Assembly (NCBI RefSeq): GCF_000972495.1
Contig: NZ_LATM01000006.1
Coordinates: forward strand, 62,001-126,000
DNA from: Hymenobacter terrenus
GTDB taxonomy: Bacteria > Bacteroidota > Bacteroidia > Cytophagales > Hymenobacteraceae
Length of the DNA stretch: 64,000 nucleotides
Direction: 5' to 3'
Shown here: in pieces, positions 16,782 through 26,800 of the stretch
Numbering within the stretch: the first letter of the stretch is position 1
Layout: each line of letters begins with the position of its first letter
Notes under the pieces: generated by a model
What the model was told of the DNA's origin: nothing
The model's input: only the letters and a program-made list of their open reading frames with translations
Database searches by the model: none
Translations under genes and position numbers: made by a program

Positions 16782-17888
16782 ATGGCCCATTGCCCGTCTT
16801 TCAAGCAGCTTTTCCAACTGCTCTTTTTTCCGCTTTTGGCCCTAGCCGCTCATCCCGTCGCAGCTCAGTATTACGTCCAGTACTCCGCCGATACCTCTCA
16901 GGTATACAGCTACGTGGAGCAAATGCCTGCCCTCCCCAAGGGCGGCGGCAACCTAGCCTTATTGAAGGCTATCCAGAAGCAGGTGCAGTTGCCCGTTGAA
17001 GTGCGCGAGGGCCGCGTAGAAGGTCGCGTTTTCGTGCGCGTGGTGATTGGGGTGAGCGGCGTAGCGCGCCAAGCTACCGTAACGCAGAGCCTTAGCCCTG
17101 CCTGCGACGCTGCCGCGCTGGCCGCCGTACAGCGCATGCCACGCCTCGTGCCCGGCCGCTACAACGGCCAGCCCGCAGCAGTACTACTCACCATCCCGGT
17201 GATGTTCCTGTCGCCCCGCCACGTTTTCGCAGCCACCGAAGTGGCCCGGCCGGCACAGTTTCCCGGCGGCGACGCCGCCCTGGAGCAGTACCTGCAAAAG
17301 AACCGAGTGACGCCCGCCGAAGTCCGGCAGCGAGACTTGCAGGGTCGCGTCACCGTCCGCTTTGTGCTGAAACCTGATGGCCGGGTGGGCGCCAGTGAAG
17401 TCCTCACCTCGCTCTGCACCAGCTGCGACGAGGAAGCCCTTCGCCTAGTGCGGAATATGCCGCATTGGCAGCCTGCCCTCGGCTACGACGACCAACCCGT
17501 AGCCATGTATCAGGCTATCAACGTGTGGTTTCAGCCACCAGCGCCACCCGCCGGCACGGCACCCCCGGTACCTGAAAACCAAGTATATAGTCAAGTAGAG
17601 CAAATGCCCAGCTTGCCCGGCCGCACCGGTCCAAAGGCCCTGCAATCGGCGCTGCAAGAGCTGATTCGTTACCCAGAGTTCGCAACTAATGGCAACGGCC
17701 AGGTTAGCTTCGTAGTAGAGCCCGACGGCCGCGTGACCCGCCCGGTTATGCTCCAAAGCATCAGCGGCCCCATGGATGAGGCCGTGTTAGCGGCGACCCT
17801 GCGCCTGCCGCGCTTCGAGCCTGGCCGCCAGAACGGCCGACCGGTAGCTGTGCGCCTGGCCGTGCCAGTAGTAGTCGACATTCGTTGA
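16782..17888 (+). CDS. Secreted protein with three TonB C-terminal-like domains
   Basis: About 368 residues. From this ATG there is a good signal peptide (LFQLLFFPLLALAAHPVAAQ). The mature part has three repeats of the TonB_C fold, each with GRVxVRFVVxPDGRV followed by CDEEAL or similar and P.WxPG.xxGxPV: roughly residues 50-130, 150-240 and 265-365. The repeats open with related SYVEQMPALP or SQVEQMPSLP segments. It lacks the N-terminal membrane anchor and long proline spacer of an energy-transducing TonB, so it is more likely a periplasmic binding or scaffold protein than a true TonB. The alternative start at 16752 adds ten residues. Confidence 0.85.
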   Translation: MAHCPSFKQLFQLLFFPLLALAAHPVAAQYYVQYSADTSQVYSYVEQMPALPKGGGNLALLKAIQKQVQLPVEVREGRVEGRVFVRVVIGVSGVARQATVTQSLSPACDAAALAAVQRMPRLVPGRYNGQPAAVLLTIPVMFLSPRHVFAATEVARPAQFPGGDAALEQYLQKNRVTPAEVRQRDLQGRVTVRFVLKPDGRVGASEVLTSLCTSCDEEALRLVRNMPHWQPALGYDDQPVAMYQAINVWFQPPAPPAGTAPPVPENQVYSQVEQMPSLPGRTGPKALQSALQELIRYPEFATNGNGQVSFVVEPDGRVTRPVMLQSISGPMDEAVLAATLRLPRFEPGRQNGRPVAVRLAVPVVVDIR

Positions 17889-17906
17889 GCCGAAACCCTT
17901 GCACGC

Positions 17907-17945
17907 AAAAAAGCGGCGGCTTCTCAGGAAGCCGCCGCTTTTTTA
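17907..17945. terminator. Bidirectional terminator
   Basis: Perfect 13-bp GC stem (17911-17923 with 17928-17940), loop TCAG, flanked by AAAA on the left and TTTTT on the right. It lies between the converging TonB_C gene and the small membrane-protein gene and can serve both. Confidence 0.85.
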
Positions 17946-17961
17946 TTAACTCAATTCTCGC

Positions 17962-18285
17962 TTATTTTTTGTCTTTGTTCTGGTCTTTGTCTCCGAGCTC
18001 AGGCTTGCCTTGCCGATTGCTCACATCATGAGCTTCGCCTTCGTGGTCGTCGTCGCCGGCGCGGTTGATGAGCACCACGGCTACCGCTGCCAGCGCGGCA
18101 ATGCCCAATACCATCTGGGTGGGTGAGAAGCGCTGAGCAGCCTTGCGCAGCAGCACGCCGCCATGTTTGAGGAGGTCGTCCATATGCTCGTGCTGCCCTT
18201 GAAACACGTGGTAGGCACTCTCAAAGGTACGAGCGAGGTCTTCGGGTAGTATGTTTTCGAGTTGTTGTTCGATTTTGGCTTCCAT
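17962..18285 (-). CDS. Small single-helix membrane protein, function unknown
   Basis: A 107-residue protein. The first 60 residues are an amphipathic helical region (EAKIEQQLENILPEDLARTFESAYHVF). One membrane helix follows (MVLGIAALAAVAVVLI, about residues 58-73), then a strongly charged, Asp/Glu/Lys-rich tail ending KDQNKDKK. No known domain. The start is the only ATG at the head of the frame. Confidence 0.65.
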   Translation of the reverse strand: MEAKIEQQLENILPEDLARTFESAYHVFQGQHEHMDDLLKHGGVLLRKAAQRFSPTQMVLGIAALAAVAVVLINRAGDDDHEGEAHDVSNRQGKPELGDKDQNKDKK

Positions 18286-18736
18286 AAAGAAGGTATTGAA
18301 AGGAGGAGGTAAAAGAAAATGAAGGCTCGGCCTCGGAAAAGACTGTACGCAAAAGTTGACGACCGGGCTACCTTTTTTCTCACATCAGCACAAATTACTT
18401 CACGTCAAGCTCGGCTATTCCTCTACTGACCAGTCGAACCTATCAGTACTTATTACCTGATGTTTAGTACTATTCAAACGCTGCTAATCCTGAGACATGC
18501 AGCGCACTTATCATGCCTTACAGCAGTAAGTGCTCGGCAGCAGGGCATGTTGAGTCACTTATTTAATTTAAGTTGGAGAATAGCAGCTTAGCAGTAGCAG
18601 AAATACTAGAACTGACTGCTTCCGCTACGTGGCTGTAACCCTACGCTGCCCTGTTTTTACCAACCTATTACAGTTACCCGGCTACGCCGAATCTGGGTTG
18701 TTTAACTTTTTGCAGCTATGGCGCTCAGAAAACAAG
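18286..18736. other. 450-bp intergenic region, no gene seen
   Basis: AT-richer than its surroundings, especially 18380-18600. It carries upstream sequence for the small membrane-protein gene and downstream sequence for the NlpC/P60 gene. The 86-codon frame at 18629-18889 crosses the terminator and is not credible. Confidence 0.45.
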
Positions 18737-18770
18737 AAAGCGCCCGGCCACTTATCGGGACGGGCGCTTT
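18737..18770 (-). terminator. Terminator of the NlpC/P60 gene
   Basis: Ten-base stem AAAGCGCCCG (18737-18746) pairing with CGGGCGCTTT (18761-18770), 14-base loop, 27 bp after the stop codon. On the minus strand it is followed by a T-rich run. Confidence 0.65.
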
Positions 18771-18797
18771 TGCGTCAATTAATGCGAGTTGGCAGGT

Positions 18798-19511
18798 CTA
18801 TTCTACTGCTGCCGTGGCTTCCTCCGCAGCCTGCACACGGCCCGCAGCGTAAAAGTTGCGGTGGTAATAGGGCTGTTTCAAAGAGCTGACCATTACGCCA
18901 CCGTTACAAGCTGAGTGCGCGAACTTACCATCTTTCAGATAGATACCAACGTGGTAGATCGGCCCCCGGCCCCGGCGGAAAAATACCAAGTCGCCGGTTT
19001 TCATCTCGGCCTTGGCTACGTGCTTGGTTGCGGTGAACATTGAGCGCGAGGAGCGCTTCAGGGTGATGCCGTAGACTTCGTGGAATACACGGGTCACGAA
19101 GCCTGAGCAGTCGGTGCCGTGGCGCGAATTATTGCCGTAGCGGTAAGGCGTGCCTATCCAGTCAGTTACTGTGCGCAGTAGGTCCTTGTTTTCATCAAAG
19201 GCCAGGCGTAAGCCCAAGGTCTGGGCATAGTAATGATAGGTGAGCGAGTCGCGAGAGGCAGCCAGTTCGGCCGCCGTGGGCGCCCCGGGTTTTTCCACAG
19301 GCGTACCGGCGGGCGGTGTATTGGCAGGAGTACCGGCTTTCAGAAATTCCGAAGTAGGCTCATTCATCGTCATGTCCGGAAACAGCGATGCTTCGGCCAC
19401 GGCCGGTGCCGCAGTGGCACGGACCGTCGCCGAAGCATCGGGCGAGCGTTCGAAGAAGAATGAGAGGGCTAGCGAGCCAGCGGCGAGGCAATACAGAATG
19501 GTGTGTTTCAT
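18798..19511 (-). CDS. NlpC/P60 (C40) family cell-wall peptidase
   Basis: A 237-residue secreted protein. A signal peptide (MKHTILYCLAAGSLALSFFF) is followed by a Pro/Thr/Ala linker to about residue 90. The NlpC/P60 domain comes after, with catalytic C135 in GTDCSGFV, H187 in YHVGIYL and the third polar residue H199 in KFAHSA. GTPYRYGNNSRHG just before the cysteine is the usual lead-in. It should cleave the peptide stem of peptidoglycan (D-Glu-diaminopimelate type). It stands alone with its own terminator. Confidence 0.92.
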   Translation of the reverse strand: MKHTILYCLAAGSLALSFFFERSPDASATVRATAAPAVAEASLFPDMTMNEPTSEFLKAGTPANTPPAGTPVEKPGAPTAAELAASRDSLTYHYYAQTLGLRLAFDENKDLLRTVTDWIGTPYRYGNNSRHGTDCSGFVTRVFHEVYGITLKRSSRSMFTATKHVAKAEMKTGDLVFFRRGRGPIYHVGIYLKDGKFAHSACNGGVMVSSLKQPYYHRNFYAAGRVQAAEEATAAVE

Positions 19512-19842
19512 TGTCCGTCGTTAGGTGTTGGGGCAAAATCCGGGTTCCTAGAAGGAAAAAAGAGCCGGGCTAGTAAATTTCTTAGGCGATAGGCAAGGCT
19601 TTGCGAAGCCGAGTGAAAAGGTGAGAAAAAGAGACTGTATCCGGTAATTTATATCGGTTGTAAAAAGGGTCGATGGGTAAAGCTAGATTAAACATTTGAT
19701 AACCTCATCACTTTTGCTTAAAAAAAGCCAAATTTTGTTCATATATTATAAATTGATCTACAAAAAATAGTGTTATTGCTTGCAACCATACTTCGACAGC
19801 ACTCGTGGCAATGCTTTCGAAATAGTGCTATATTCGTCCCGT
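19512..19842. other. 330-bp AT-rich divergent intergenic region
   Basis: It separates the leftward NlpC/P60 gene from the rightward HExxH gene. 19640-19790 is markedly AT-rich, suiting promoters for both. No exact TAnnTTTG was found, and no RNA or gene. Confidence 0.45.
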
Positions 19843-20193
19843 ATGCAAAATATCCGAACCTGGACTCGCTCGCCCTTGGCCCGCATTGCCCGAATGGTAC
19901 TTGGTAGCCAGCGTGTTGCCATGGTCATTGGCAAAACCGTACACCTTAGTGGCACCTCTCGCGAGGACTTTCTCGCGGATGCCGAGTGGGTAGCTCACGA
20001 ACAAGTGCACCTGCGCCAGTATCGAGAGCACGGCCTGTTGCCCTTTCTGTGGAAATATCTGGTTGAGTCGGCCCGCGTGGGCTACTACTATAATAAGTAT
20101 GAAGTCGAGGCCCGTGAAGAAGCTCGCCGGGTGGTGCTCGCCAACCCCGACCACGTGCTGGTGCCCTTGCCCCGGCACGCCCGCAGGCCCTAG
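19843..20193 (+). CDS. Small HExxH (DUF4157-like) putative metallopeptidase-fold protein
   Basis: A 116-residue protein from the ATG giving MQNIRTWTRSPLARIARMVLG; an earlier ATG at 19780 adds 21 unremarkable residues. The centre holds AHEQVHLRQYREHG, an HExxH zinc motif at residues 52-56. A plausible third ligand, E87 or E89 in NKYEVEAREEA, follows about 33 residues on. This matches short DUF4157-type proteins common in Bacteroidota. It has no signal peptide and may be a minimal gluzincin or a non-catalytic relative. Confidence 0.7.
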   Translation: MQNIRTWTRSPLARIARMVLGSQRVAMVIGKTVHLSGTSREDFLADAEWVAHEQVHLRQYREHGLLPFLWKYLVESARVGYYYNKYEVEAREEARRVVLANPDHVLVPLPRHARRP

Positions 20194-20517
20194 TTAGCCG
20201 CGCAGGCTCCGAGAGCATAACTGCTGGTGGGCTCAATGCCGGGCAGGATTTGCCTTCGCTACTAAATTATATCGTAAGCGGCGTTTGTGATTAGGATTTG
20301 ATAAACCAGGAGCTTGAAACATGAGAGAAAGAATTTTGGGAGAGGAAGCAACGAGCTTTACTCGTTAACTCAGTGCGGTCAGCCTATTGCTTAGGTATAA
20401 AATATTGCTAATTAGTGCAACTAATGCTGGGTTACTTACGAATAAAAGCCTCCGTAGCCTGTGGGCCACGAATCTATTTACTCTCCTTTTCCACATTCAT
20501 TCTTCCTCTCTCTTATC
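20194..20517. other. 320-bp intergenic region, no gene seen
   Basis: It lies between two rightward genes. The part near 20380-20420 is AT-rich and may hold the promoter of the Ser/Gly-rich gene. No structured element or frame longer than about 15 codons on the plus strand. Confidence 0.4.
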
Positions 20518-21357
20518 ATGAATAATCAAGAAAACCAATTGGGTACTCCTATGCCCGGCGACGACGTCCGCGTACAAAATGCCGGTACTACCACGGGTAG
20601 CACGGGCCTCGGTAATGATGCCACGGTTTCCGGCAACTCCCGCAAATCGGGTTCGGCCGCTGGCCAGGCTCGGGGTGGTGCTGGGGCCCAAGGCGCTACT
20701 GGAGCCGCTGATACGCAAGCCAACGACCAGACCAACCAACAAAACGACAACCAAGGAGATAACCAAGGCGAAGGTCAACTGGGCAATAAGCTCCTCGATT
20801 CGGTCCTTAATAGCAGCAAAAAATGGGTTGAAGACACAGGCGTACTCAATAGCGTAAATCAATTGCCCCAAAACGTGAAGCAGTGGGGCTCGCGCGCTGC
20901 AACCCGAGTTGGCGATTTGAGCACGACCCAGAAAGTAGTGGGCGGAGCCCTTTTAGCCGTTGGGCTGGGCTGGCTGGCCCTGCGCAAAGGCAAGTCCGGC
21001 AAATCAGAGTCGCAATACAGCCGCCAGAGCAGCAGCCGCTACAGCCGTTCCGGCTACGGCTACCAGTCGCCCGATGCCCCATCGCGTCGCACCAGCGTAG
21101 GCAGCAGCCGTTCCGATAGCGGTTCCGCCTATGGCAACAGCGGCTCGGCCTACGGCAACAGTGGTGCCTATGGTGCTTCGGGGAGCTATGCCAGCGGCAG
21201 CAGCTACGGCGCTGGCAATAGCAGCGCTAGTAACGCTGGCTTAGGCGGCAGTTCCTCTGCTAATAACAATTCGGGCAGCGGCTTCGGCGGCTCCTCGTCT
21301 TCGTCCGGCGACTATGGCAGCCGCACTTCCGACAGCAGCTTCCGCAACATTGAGTAA
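20518..21357 (+). CDS. Low-complexity Ser/Gly/Tyr-rich membrane-anchored protein
   Basis: About 279 residues starting MNNQENQLGTPMPGDDVRV; the GTG at 20461 adds only a leader-like stretch. Residues 1-90 are Asn/Gln/Gly-rich, followed by a helical part (NKLLDSVLNSSKKWVEDTG), a single membrane helix (KVVGGALLAVGLGWLALRK, about residues 140-160), and a 120-residue tail almost wholly Ser, Gly, Tyr and Asn with imperfect repeats such as GSAYGNSGSAYGNSGAYG. The tail is intrinsically disordered. The function is unknown; similar proteins in the group are annotated only as hypothetical. Confidence 0.7.
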   Translation: MNNQENQLGTPMPGDDVRVQNAGTTTGSTGLGNDATVSGNSRKSGSAAGQARGGAGAQGATGAADTQANDQTNQQNDNQGDNQGEGQLGNKLLDSVLNSSKKWVEDTGVLNSVNQLPQNVKQWGSRAATRVGDLSTTQKVVGGALLAVGLGWLALRKGKSGKSESQYSRQSSSRYSRSGYGYQSPDAPSRRTSVGSSRSDSGSAYGNSGSAYGNSGAYGASGSYASGSSYGAGNSSASNAGLGGSSSANNNSGSGFGGSSSSSGDYGSRTSDSSFRNIE

Positions 21358-21373
21358 CCAGCTGGCTGCGTTA

Positions 21374-21434
21374 CCAATGATTAACAGAAAAGCCCCGCTT
21401 CGGTCCGAAGCGGGGCTTTTCTGTTAATCATTGG
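21374..21434. terminator. Bidirectional terminator, 30-bp palindrome
   Basis: Arms 21374-21403 and 21405-21434 are exact inverted repeats around a single T, with AGAAAAGCCCCGCTTCGG in the left arm. Both strands therefore have a GC-rich stem followed by a T-rich tract. It lies between two converging genes. Confidence 0.85.
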
Positions 21435-21474
21435 GTAGAAATGACTTATTTATAGCCACTCCGCACTCTTAAAA

Positions 21475-22401
21475 TTAGATATTCATCGCCGACTCGCGGC
21501 GGCGCATCTTGCCGGCTGGGATGCCAAACATCATCTTGAAACGACGGCAGAAATATGCGGTGTCTTTATAGCCTACTTCTTTGCCGATGTCGCGGATGCT
21601 TTTCTTGGTGGTACGCAGCAGGAACACGGCGCGCTCCATCCGCTGGTACTCAATGTAATCCTGCGGGTTAATATTGGTTAGCATCTTGAAGTACTGGCCC
21701 ACGTAGTCCTCGCTCACGTTGGCCACGCCGCTCAGCACCTTGTTACTGAGGTCGCCGCCCAAGTTCTCCTTAATGTAGTTGAACAGGTCAATCAGGCGCG
21801 GGTCTTTGAAGTAGGTGCTGTTGGTAGCCAGCTGCTCTACAAACATGTTGTTGCGCAGCACGTAGCGCACCACTTCCACCACGATATTTTCGGTATAGAT
21901 ATTGATAAGACGCTCACGGCCAGGCAGGTCCTGAATGCTCTCTTCAACCACCTTAATCACCAGATTGGCTAGCTTCGACTGCCCGCTGATGAGGAAGGCC
22001 GGCACGTCGAGCGAGGCGAAGAAGTTCACCGAATCGAACACCTTGGCCTCGAAGCTCACAAAGCTGTGGCTTTCGTTGGCCTCGCCAATCAGGTCAAGGT
22101 TGTCGTTCGAAGTGAAGAACTTATCCTTGTTGGAAATTAGGTCGTCGTTGGTAATAACGCGATTCTTCTGGTCTTCTCCGTAGCTCACGCGGGTAGGCCG
22201 GCCACCGGGGATGAAGAGCATTTCTCCTTCTTCTACAACAGTCTCCTCATCTCCGAAAGTGAGGCGCCCCTTGTGGAGCAAGATGAGATTGTTGCCAACG
22301 TCGTAGGAGTTGCGGACGGTGAAGGGTTGGTGTAGTATCAGGTTCTTCGCTTTGATGTAGCGAACCCCCAATGACTCGATGACTTTATTGTAATCTTCCA
22401 T
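21475..22401 (-). CDS. AraC-family transcriptional regulator, Cytophagales type
   Basis: A 308-residue regulator. The N-terminal half has a cupin-like ligand region (LILLHKGRLTFGDEETVVEEGEMLFIPGG) and a following helical part. The C-terminal AraC domain contains VSEDYVGQYFKMLTNINPQDYIEYQRM and SIRDIGKEVGYKDTAYFCRRFKMMFG, the two helix-turn-helix units. Its style and lower GC at several codons suggest a conserved core regulator rather than a recent acquisition. It has no obvious partner gene; the acyl-CoA dehydrogenase upstream is separated by a terminator. Confidence 0.9.
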   Translation of the reverse strand: MEDYNKVIESLGVRYIKAKNLILHQPFTVRNSYDVGNNLILLHKGRLTFGDEETVVEEGEMLFIPGGRPTRVSYGEDQKNRVITNDDLISNKDKFFTSNDNLDLIGEANESHSFVSFEAKVFDSVNFFASLDVPAFLISGQSKLANLVIKVVEESIQDLPGRERLINIYTENIVVEVVRYVLRNNMFVEQLATNSTYFKDPRLIDLFNYIKENLGGDLSNKVLSGVANVSEDYVGQYFKMLTNINPQDYIEYQRMERAVFLLRTTKKSIRDIGKEVGYKDTAYFCRRFKMMFGIPAGKMRRRESAMNI

Positions 22402-22496
22402 AATTTGGGTGACCCAGACGGGCTATGAAGGGTGCGGTTTGGGAAAGTGAGTGGCTACCGCAATGCAATATAACATATTGAAATTCACAAAAACTA

Positions 22497-22525
22497 AAAA
22501 CCCAGCCAAATAATGGCTGGGTTTT
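22497..22525 (-). terminator. Terminator of the acyl-CoA dehydrogenase gene
   Basis: Twelve-base stem AAAACCCAGCCA (22497-22508) pairing with 22514-22525, five-base loop. It lies 33 bp after the stop of the leftward dehydrogenase gene, and on the minus strand the stem ends in TTTT. Confidence 0.8.
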
Positions 22526-22558
22526 GTGCAATGAATCTGAATTTTAGGCAATTCCCTT

Positions 22559-23719
22559 CTATTTAAGGATTTCCCGCGAAATCACAATTTTCTGAATTTC
22601 AGAAGTCCCCTCATAAATCTGAGTGATTTTAGCATCACGATATAAGCGTTCGACATGGTATTCCTTCACAAAACCATAGCCGCCGTGAATCTGCACCGCT
22701 TCCGCCGAAGCGTCCATCGCCACCTTCGAGGCAAAGAGCTTGGCCATGGCGCCAGACTTGGCATAATCGACGTGATTGTCTTTGTCGGCGGCAGCTTGCA
22801 GGCAGAGTAACCGAGCAGCGTCGACGTTAGTAGCCATATCGGCCAGTTTGAATTGAATAGCCTGATGCTTAGCAATTTCTACGCCGAACGCCTTACGCTC
22901 CTTGGCATATTTGAGGCTAAGCTCCAGCGAGCCCGAAGCAATACCCAATGCCTGCGCCGCAATACCAATGCGACCGCCAGCGAGCACCTGCATGGCGAAC
23001 TTGAAGCCGAAGCCATCGTCGCCGATGCGGTTTTCTTTGGGCACCTTCACGTCGGTAAACATCAGCGAGCAAGTGTCGGAGCCGCGGATGCCGAGCTTAT
23101 TCTCCTTTGGACCCTGGGTGAAGCCGGGCGTGTCTTTGTCGACAATCAACACATTGATGCCGCGCGACTTCAATTCTGGGTTGGTTTGGGCGATAACGAG
23201 GTACACCGAGGCGGTGGTCCCGTTGGTAATCCAGTTTTTGGTGCCGTTCAGCAAATAATAGTCGCCTTTGTCTTCGGCAGTGGTACGCTGGCTGGTGGCG
23301 TCAGATCCGGCTTCGGGCTCGCTCAGCGCGAAGGCGCCGATGATTTCGCCCGAGCACAGACGGGGCAGATATTTCTGCTTCTGTTCTTCAGTACCATACT
23401 TTTCCAGCCCCCAGCAGACCAGCGAATTATTCACCGACATGATAACCGAGCACGAAGCATCGACCTTGGAAATTTCCTCCATGGCCAGTACGTAGCTCAC
23501 AGTGTCGAGACCGCTGCCGCCGTATTCGGGGCTCACCATCATACCCATAAAACCCAGCTCGCCCATCTTCTTGATTTGCGCCGCGGGAAACTTTTGGTGC
23601 TCATCGCGCTCAATAACGCCGGCCCATAGTTCGCTCTGGGCAAATTCACGGGCAGCATCGCGCACGGCTAGCTGCTCTTCGGTCAGCTGATAAATATTGG
23701 TGGAAGTGGCGGTTTGCAT
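22559..23719 (-). CDS. Acyl-CoA dehydrogenase (short/medium-chain, beta-oxidation)
   Basis: A 386-residue flavoprotein of the acyl-CoA dehydrogenase family, normal length. It contains GAFALSEPEAGSDATSQRTTA (FAD/substrate contact), NGTKNWITNG, KLGIRGSDTCSL, the helical C-terminal domain, and IYEGTSEIQKIVISREIL at the end, where E370 is the expected catalytic base of the short-chain and butyryl class. It oxidises acyl-CoA to trans-2-enoyl-CoA and passes electrons to ETF. No other beta-oxidation gene lies next to it. Confidence 0.95.
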   Translation of the reverse strand: MQTATSTNIYQLTEEQLAVRDAAREFAQSELWAGVIERDEHQKFPAAQIKKMGELGFMGMMVSPEYGGSGLDTVSYVLAMEEISKVDASCSVIMSVNNSLVCWGLEKYGTEEQKQKYLPRLCSGEIIGAFALSEPEAGSDATSQRTTAEDKGDYYLLNGTKNWITNGTTASVYLVIAQTNPELKSRGINVLIVDKDTPGFTQGPKENKLGIRGSDTCSLMFTDVKVPKENRIGDDGFGFKFAMQVLAGGRIGIAAQALGIASGSLELSLKYAKERKAFGVEIAKHQAIQFKLADMATNVDAARLLCLQAAADKDNHVDYAKSGAMAKLFASKVAMDASAEAVQIHGGYGFVKEYHVERLYRDAKITQIYEGTSEIQKIVISREILK

Positions 23720-23749
23720 AGACTGGGTGGGAAAATTTTAATAATAACA

Positions 23750-23780
23750 CAAAAGTACACCCCTGGCGCGGGGCCGGCAA
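23750..23780 (-). promoter_or_regulatory. Candidate promoter for the acyl-CoA dehydrogenase gene
   Basis: On the minus strand, TTG at 23780-23778 and TACTTTTG at 23757-23750 are spaced by 20 bases, fitting the -33/-7 consensus. The box ends 30 bases before the ATG at 23719. This is the best promoter match in the window. Confidence 0.5.
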
Positions 23781-23876
23781 GGTGCACCGCAGCGTATTCC
23801 TGCCGCGCAGTTGCCGTGTGAAGTGTAGAAATGCGTATCTTTTGGGCTTGGTTCCCAACTTTATTTCCACACTTCT

Positions 23877-26800
23877 ATGTGTAAACCCTACACCCTGTTA
23901 CTTGTTGCTGCCCTGGGCTTGTCAGCCTTCGGCACCCGGGCCCAGCCGGTGCTACCCGCTGCCGAACCTTATGCCCTACGCCTAGCGGTGGGCGACGTGA
24001 CACTTCCTGCTAACGGCGCTGCGTGGCTCCGCGAGCCAGCTACTGCCCCCGCTGATGCCTGGCAAGGCCGCGTCTACCGAGTACTGCAGTTTGAGCACCT
24101 ACCCACTGAGGCACAAAAAGCTCAACTGCGCCGCGCCGGTGTGCTACTCTTCGATTACTTACCGCTGAATGCCTACACTGCCAGCCTGCCCGCGGATCTG
24201 ACACACAGCGCATTGGTGGGCATAGGCCTACGCAGCATGGCACCCATGCCTGGCCGGTGGAAGCTAGCTGGGGAACTGGCCCATGGCCGTGTGCCCGAAC
24301 ACGCCCGCCGCCCCAGCAACCAAGTAGAGGTGGTGTTGACCTATTACCCGGCCTTGGCGCCAGCCACTGCTGCGGCCGCCCTGCAAGCTGCCGACTTCCG
24401 GCTGGTAAGCCACGATGAATTCGCCCATCAACTCCGGGTGCTGCTACCCGTAACCGCCGTGGGCCGCCTGACGGAACTGCCTTGGGCAAGCACTGTGGAA
24501 GCAGTGTCGCCGCCCGGCGAGCCGGAGAACTTCCGGGGGCGCACCGACCATCGTGCCAACGCCCTGGCCACCGACTATGGCGCTGGCCGCCACTACATCG
24601 GTGCCGGCGTGACCGTGGGCCACGGCGACGATGGCGCCATTGGTCCGCACATTGACTTTCAGGGTCGCGTGGACGTGAGTACCGCCTCTGCCAGCTTAGG
24701 CAACCACGGGGACCATGTGGCCGGCATCATTATGGGAGCCGGTAACCTGGACCCGCGGAACCGCGGGCAGGCCCCAGGCGCGTTCAACTTCTACCAGAGC
24801 TACCCCAACAATCTCAACCAGGCGCCGGCTAATTACACCAACGCCGCCCGCCGCGTGCGGGTGACGAACTCCAGCTACGGCGACGGCAATAACGCAGGCT
24901 ACACCAGCTTCACACGCAGCGTCGATCAGCAAATGCGACAGCTGCCCTTTCTGGTTCATGTGTTCTCCTCCGGCAACTCGGGCACGGCCAACTTCAACTA
25001 TGGCGCGGGCGCGGGCTGGGGTAACATCACGGGCGGCCATAAAATGGGTAAAAATGTGTTGACTGTGGGCAACGTGGACTACCGCGATGCATTGGCCAGC
25101 AGCAGCAGTCGCGGTCCGGCTAATGACGGCCGCCTTAAGCCTGAAGTCTGCGCCGTGGGTACCAACGTGACCTCAACTTACGGCGGCAACGTCTACGCCA
25201 CTATCTCGGGCACGAGCATGGCCTGCCCCGGCGTGGTCGGCGTGACGGCTCAATTGGTGGGCGCCTACCGCAGCCTCAACGCAGGAGCCGAAGCGCCCGG
25301 TGCGTTGCTCAAGGCTGTGCTCATGAATACAGCTGAAGACCTAGGCAACCCCGGCCCTGATTTCCGTTTCGGTTATGGGCGCATCAACGCCCTGCGGGCC
25401 GTGCGGGTGCTAGAAGGCAGCACCTACTTCCGCGACACCCTCGCGCAGGGCGAAACGCGCACCTTCACGGTGCCGGCCGCCGCGGGCAAGCACCAGCTGC
25501 GGGTGCTGCTGCACTGGAGCGACTACGAGGGTGCAGTCAATGCCCGCCCTGCTCTGGTAAACAACCTCGACTTGGTGGGCACGGCGCTGGGTACGGGTAC
25601 TTCGCCCACACCCATTCAGCCTTGGATACTGGACCACCGCCCCACTGTGGCTCAACTGAATACCGCGGCCGTGCGCGGCCGCGACAGCATCAACAACACC
25701 GAGCAGATTACTATTGACACTCCCAACGCCCCTAGCGGTTACAGCTTTACCGTAAGCGGCCGGGACGTGCCCCAGGGTCGCCAAGGTTTCTGGCTTACCT
25801 ATAGTTACATTGATGAAGGTGTGGAGCTGACTTACCCGCTGGGTGGTGAAGGCTTCGTGCCCGGCGAAACTGAAGTATTGCGCTGGGATGCCGCCGACAG
25901 CTCGGTACCGTTTGAGGTAGAGTATTCGACCGATAATGGCACCACGTACCAACCTATTGCTACCAACCTGCCCGGCACAGCCCGTAGCACCGACTGGGTA
26001 GTACCCGCCGGCGTGACTTCGGGGCAAGTAAGGGTGCGTGTGACGCGCGGCGCGGCCAGCAGCCAATCGCCGGCGGCGTTTACCATCGCTCCGCTGCCCA
26101 CTGACTTCCGCTCGGAGTATCGTTGCGGGCCCGAGAGCAAGCTGACCTGGACGCCCGCGGCAGGAGCCACCAGCTACACAGTGTACAAGCTGGGCACGCA
26201 GTATATGGACTCGCTCACCACTGTGACCACGCCATTTGTCGTGTTATCAGGCATGGGTTCGGGCTCGGCGTACTGGTTTGCGGTGCGTGCCCGTGGGGCG
26301 GGAGGCTTATTGTCACGTCGCACAAGGGCCATCTACCAGCCGCAGGGCGACCGCGACTGTCCTGGTCCGCCGCAAGTGGCCTTTGCGCCAGGCTTCGGTA
26401 CAGCGTGCCCCGGCGGCATCGTGCAGCTGAGCGACAGTAGCCAGTCGTACCCCACTACCTGGCAATGGAGCGTGAGCCCGAGCGCGGGCGTCACGTTTGT
26501 GGGCGGCACCACGGCGGCATCGAAAAACCCGCAACTACAATTTGCCAACCTCGGCACGTACTCAGTGACCCTAACGGCAACGAACAGCTACGGGCCAGCC
26601 ACGGCTACCCGCACCAATCTTATTACCGTCACTAATGGCTTGCCACTAGCATTTAGTGAGAATTTTCGTGCCGCGGCGGCCTCGTTTCCGCCTTCCGGCT
26701 GGCGGGTGACCAATCCTAGTTCCCAGTTTACCTGGCAGTTGAGCACACCCCTAGTGATGGGGCCTGATAACGTTCCCCAGCGGCTGCCGATAGTTAGTAA

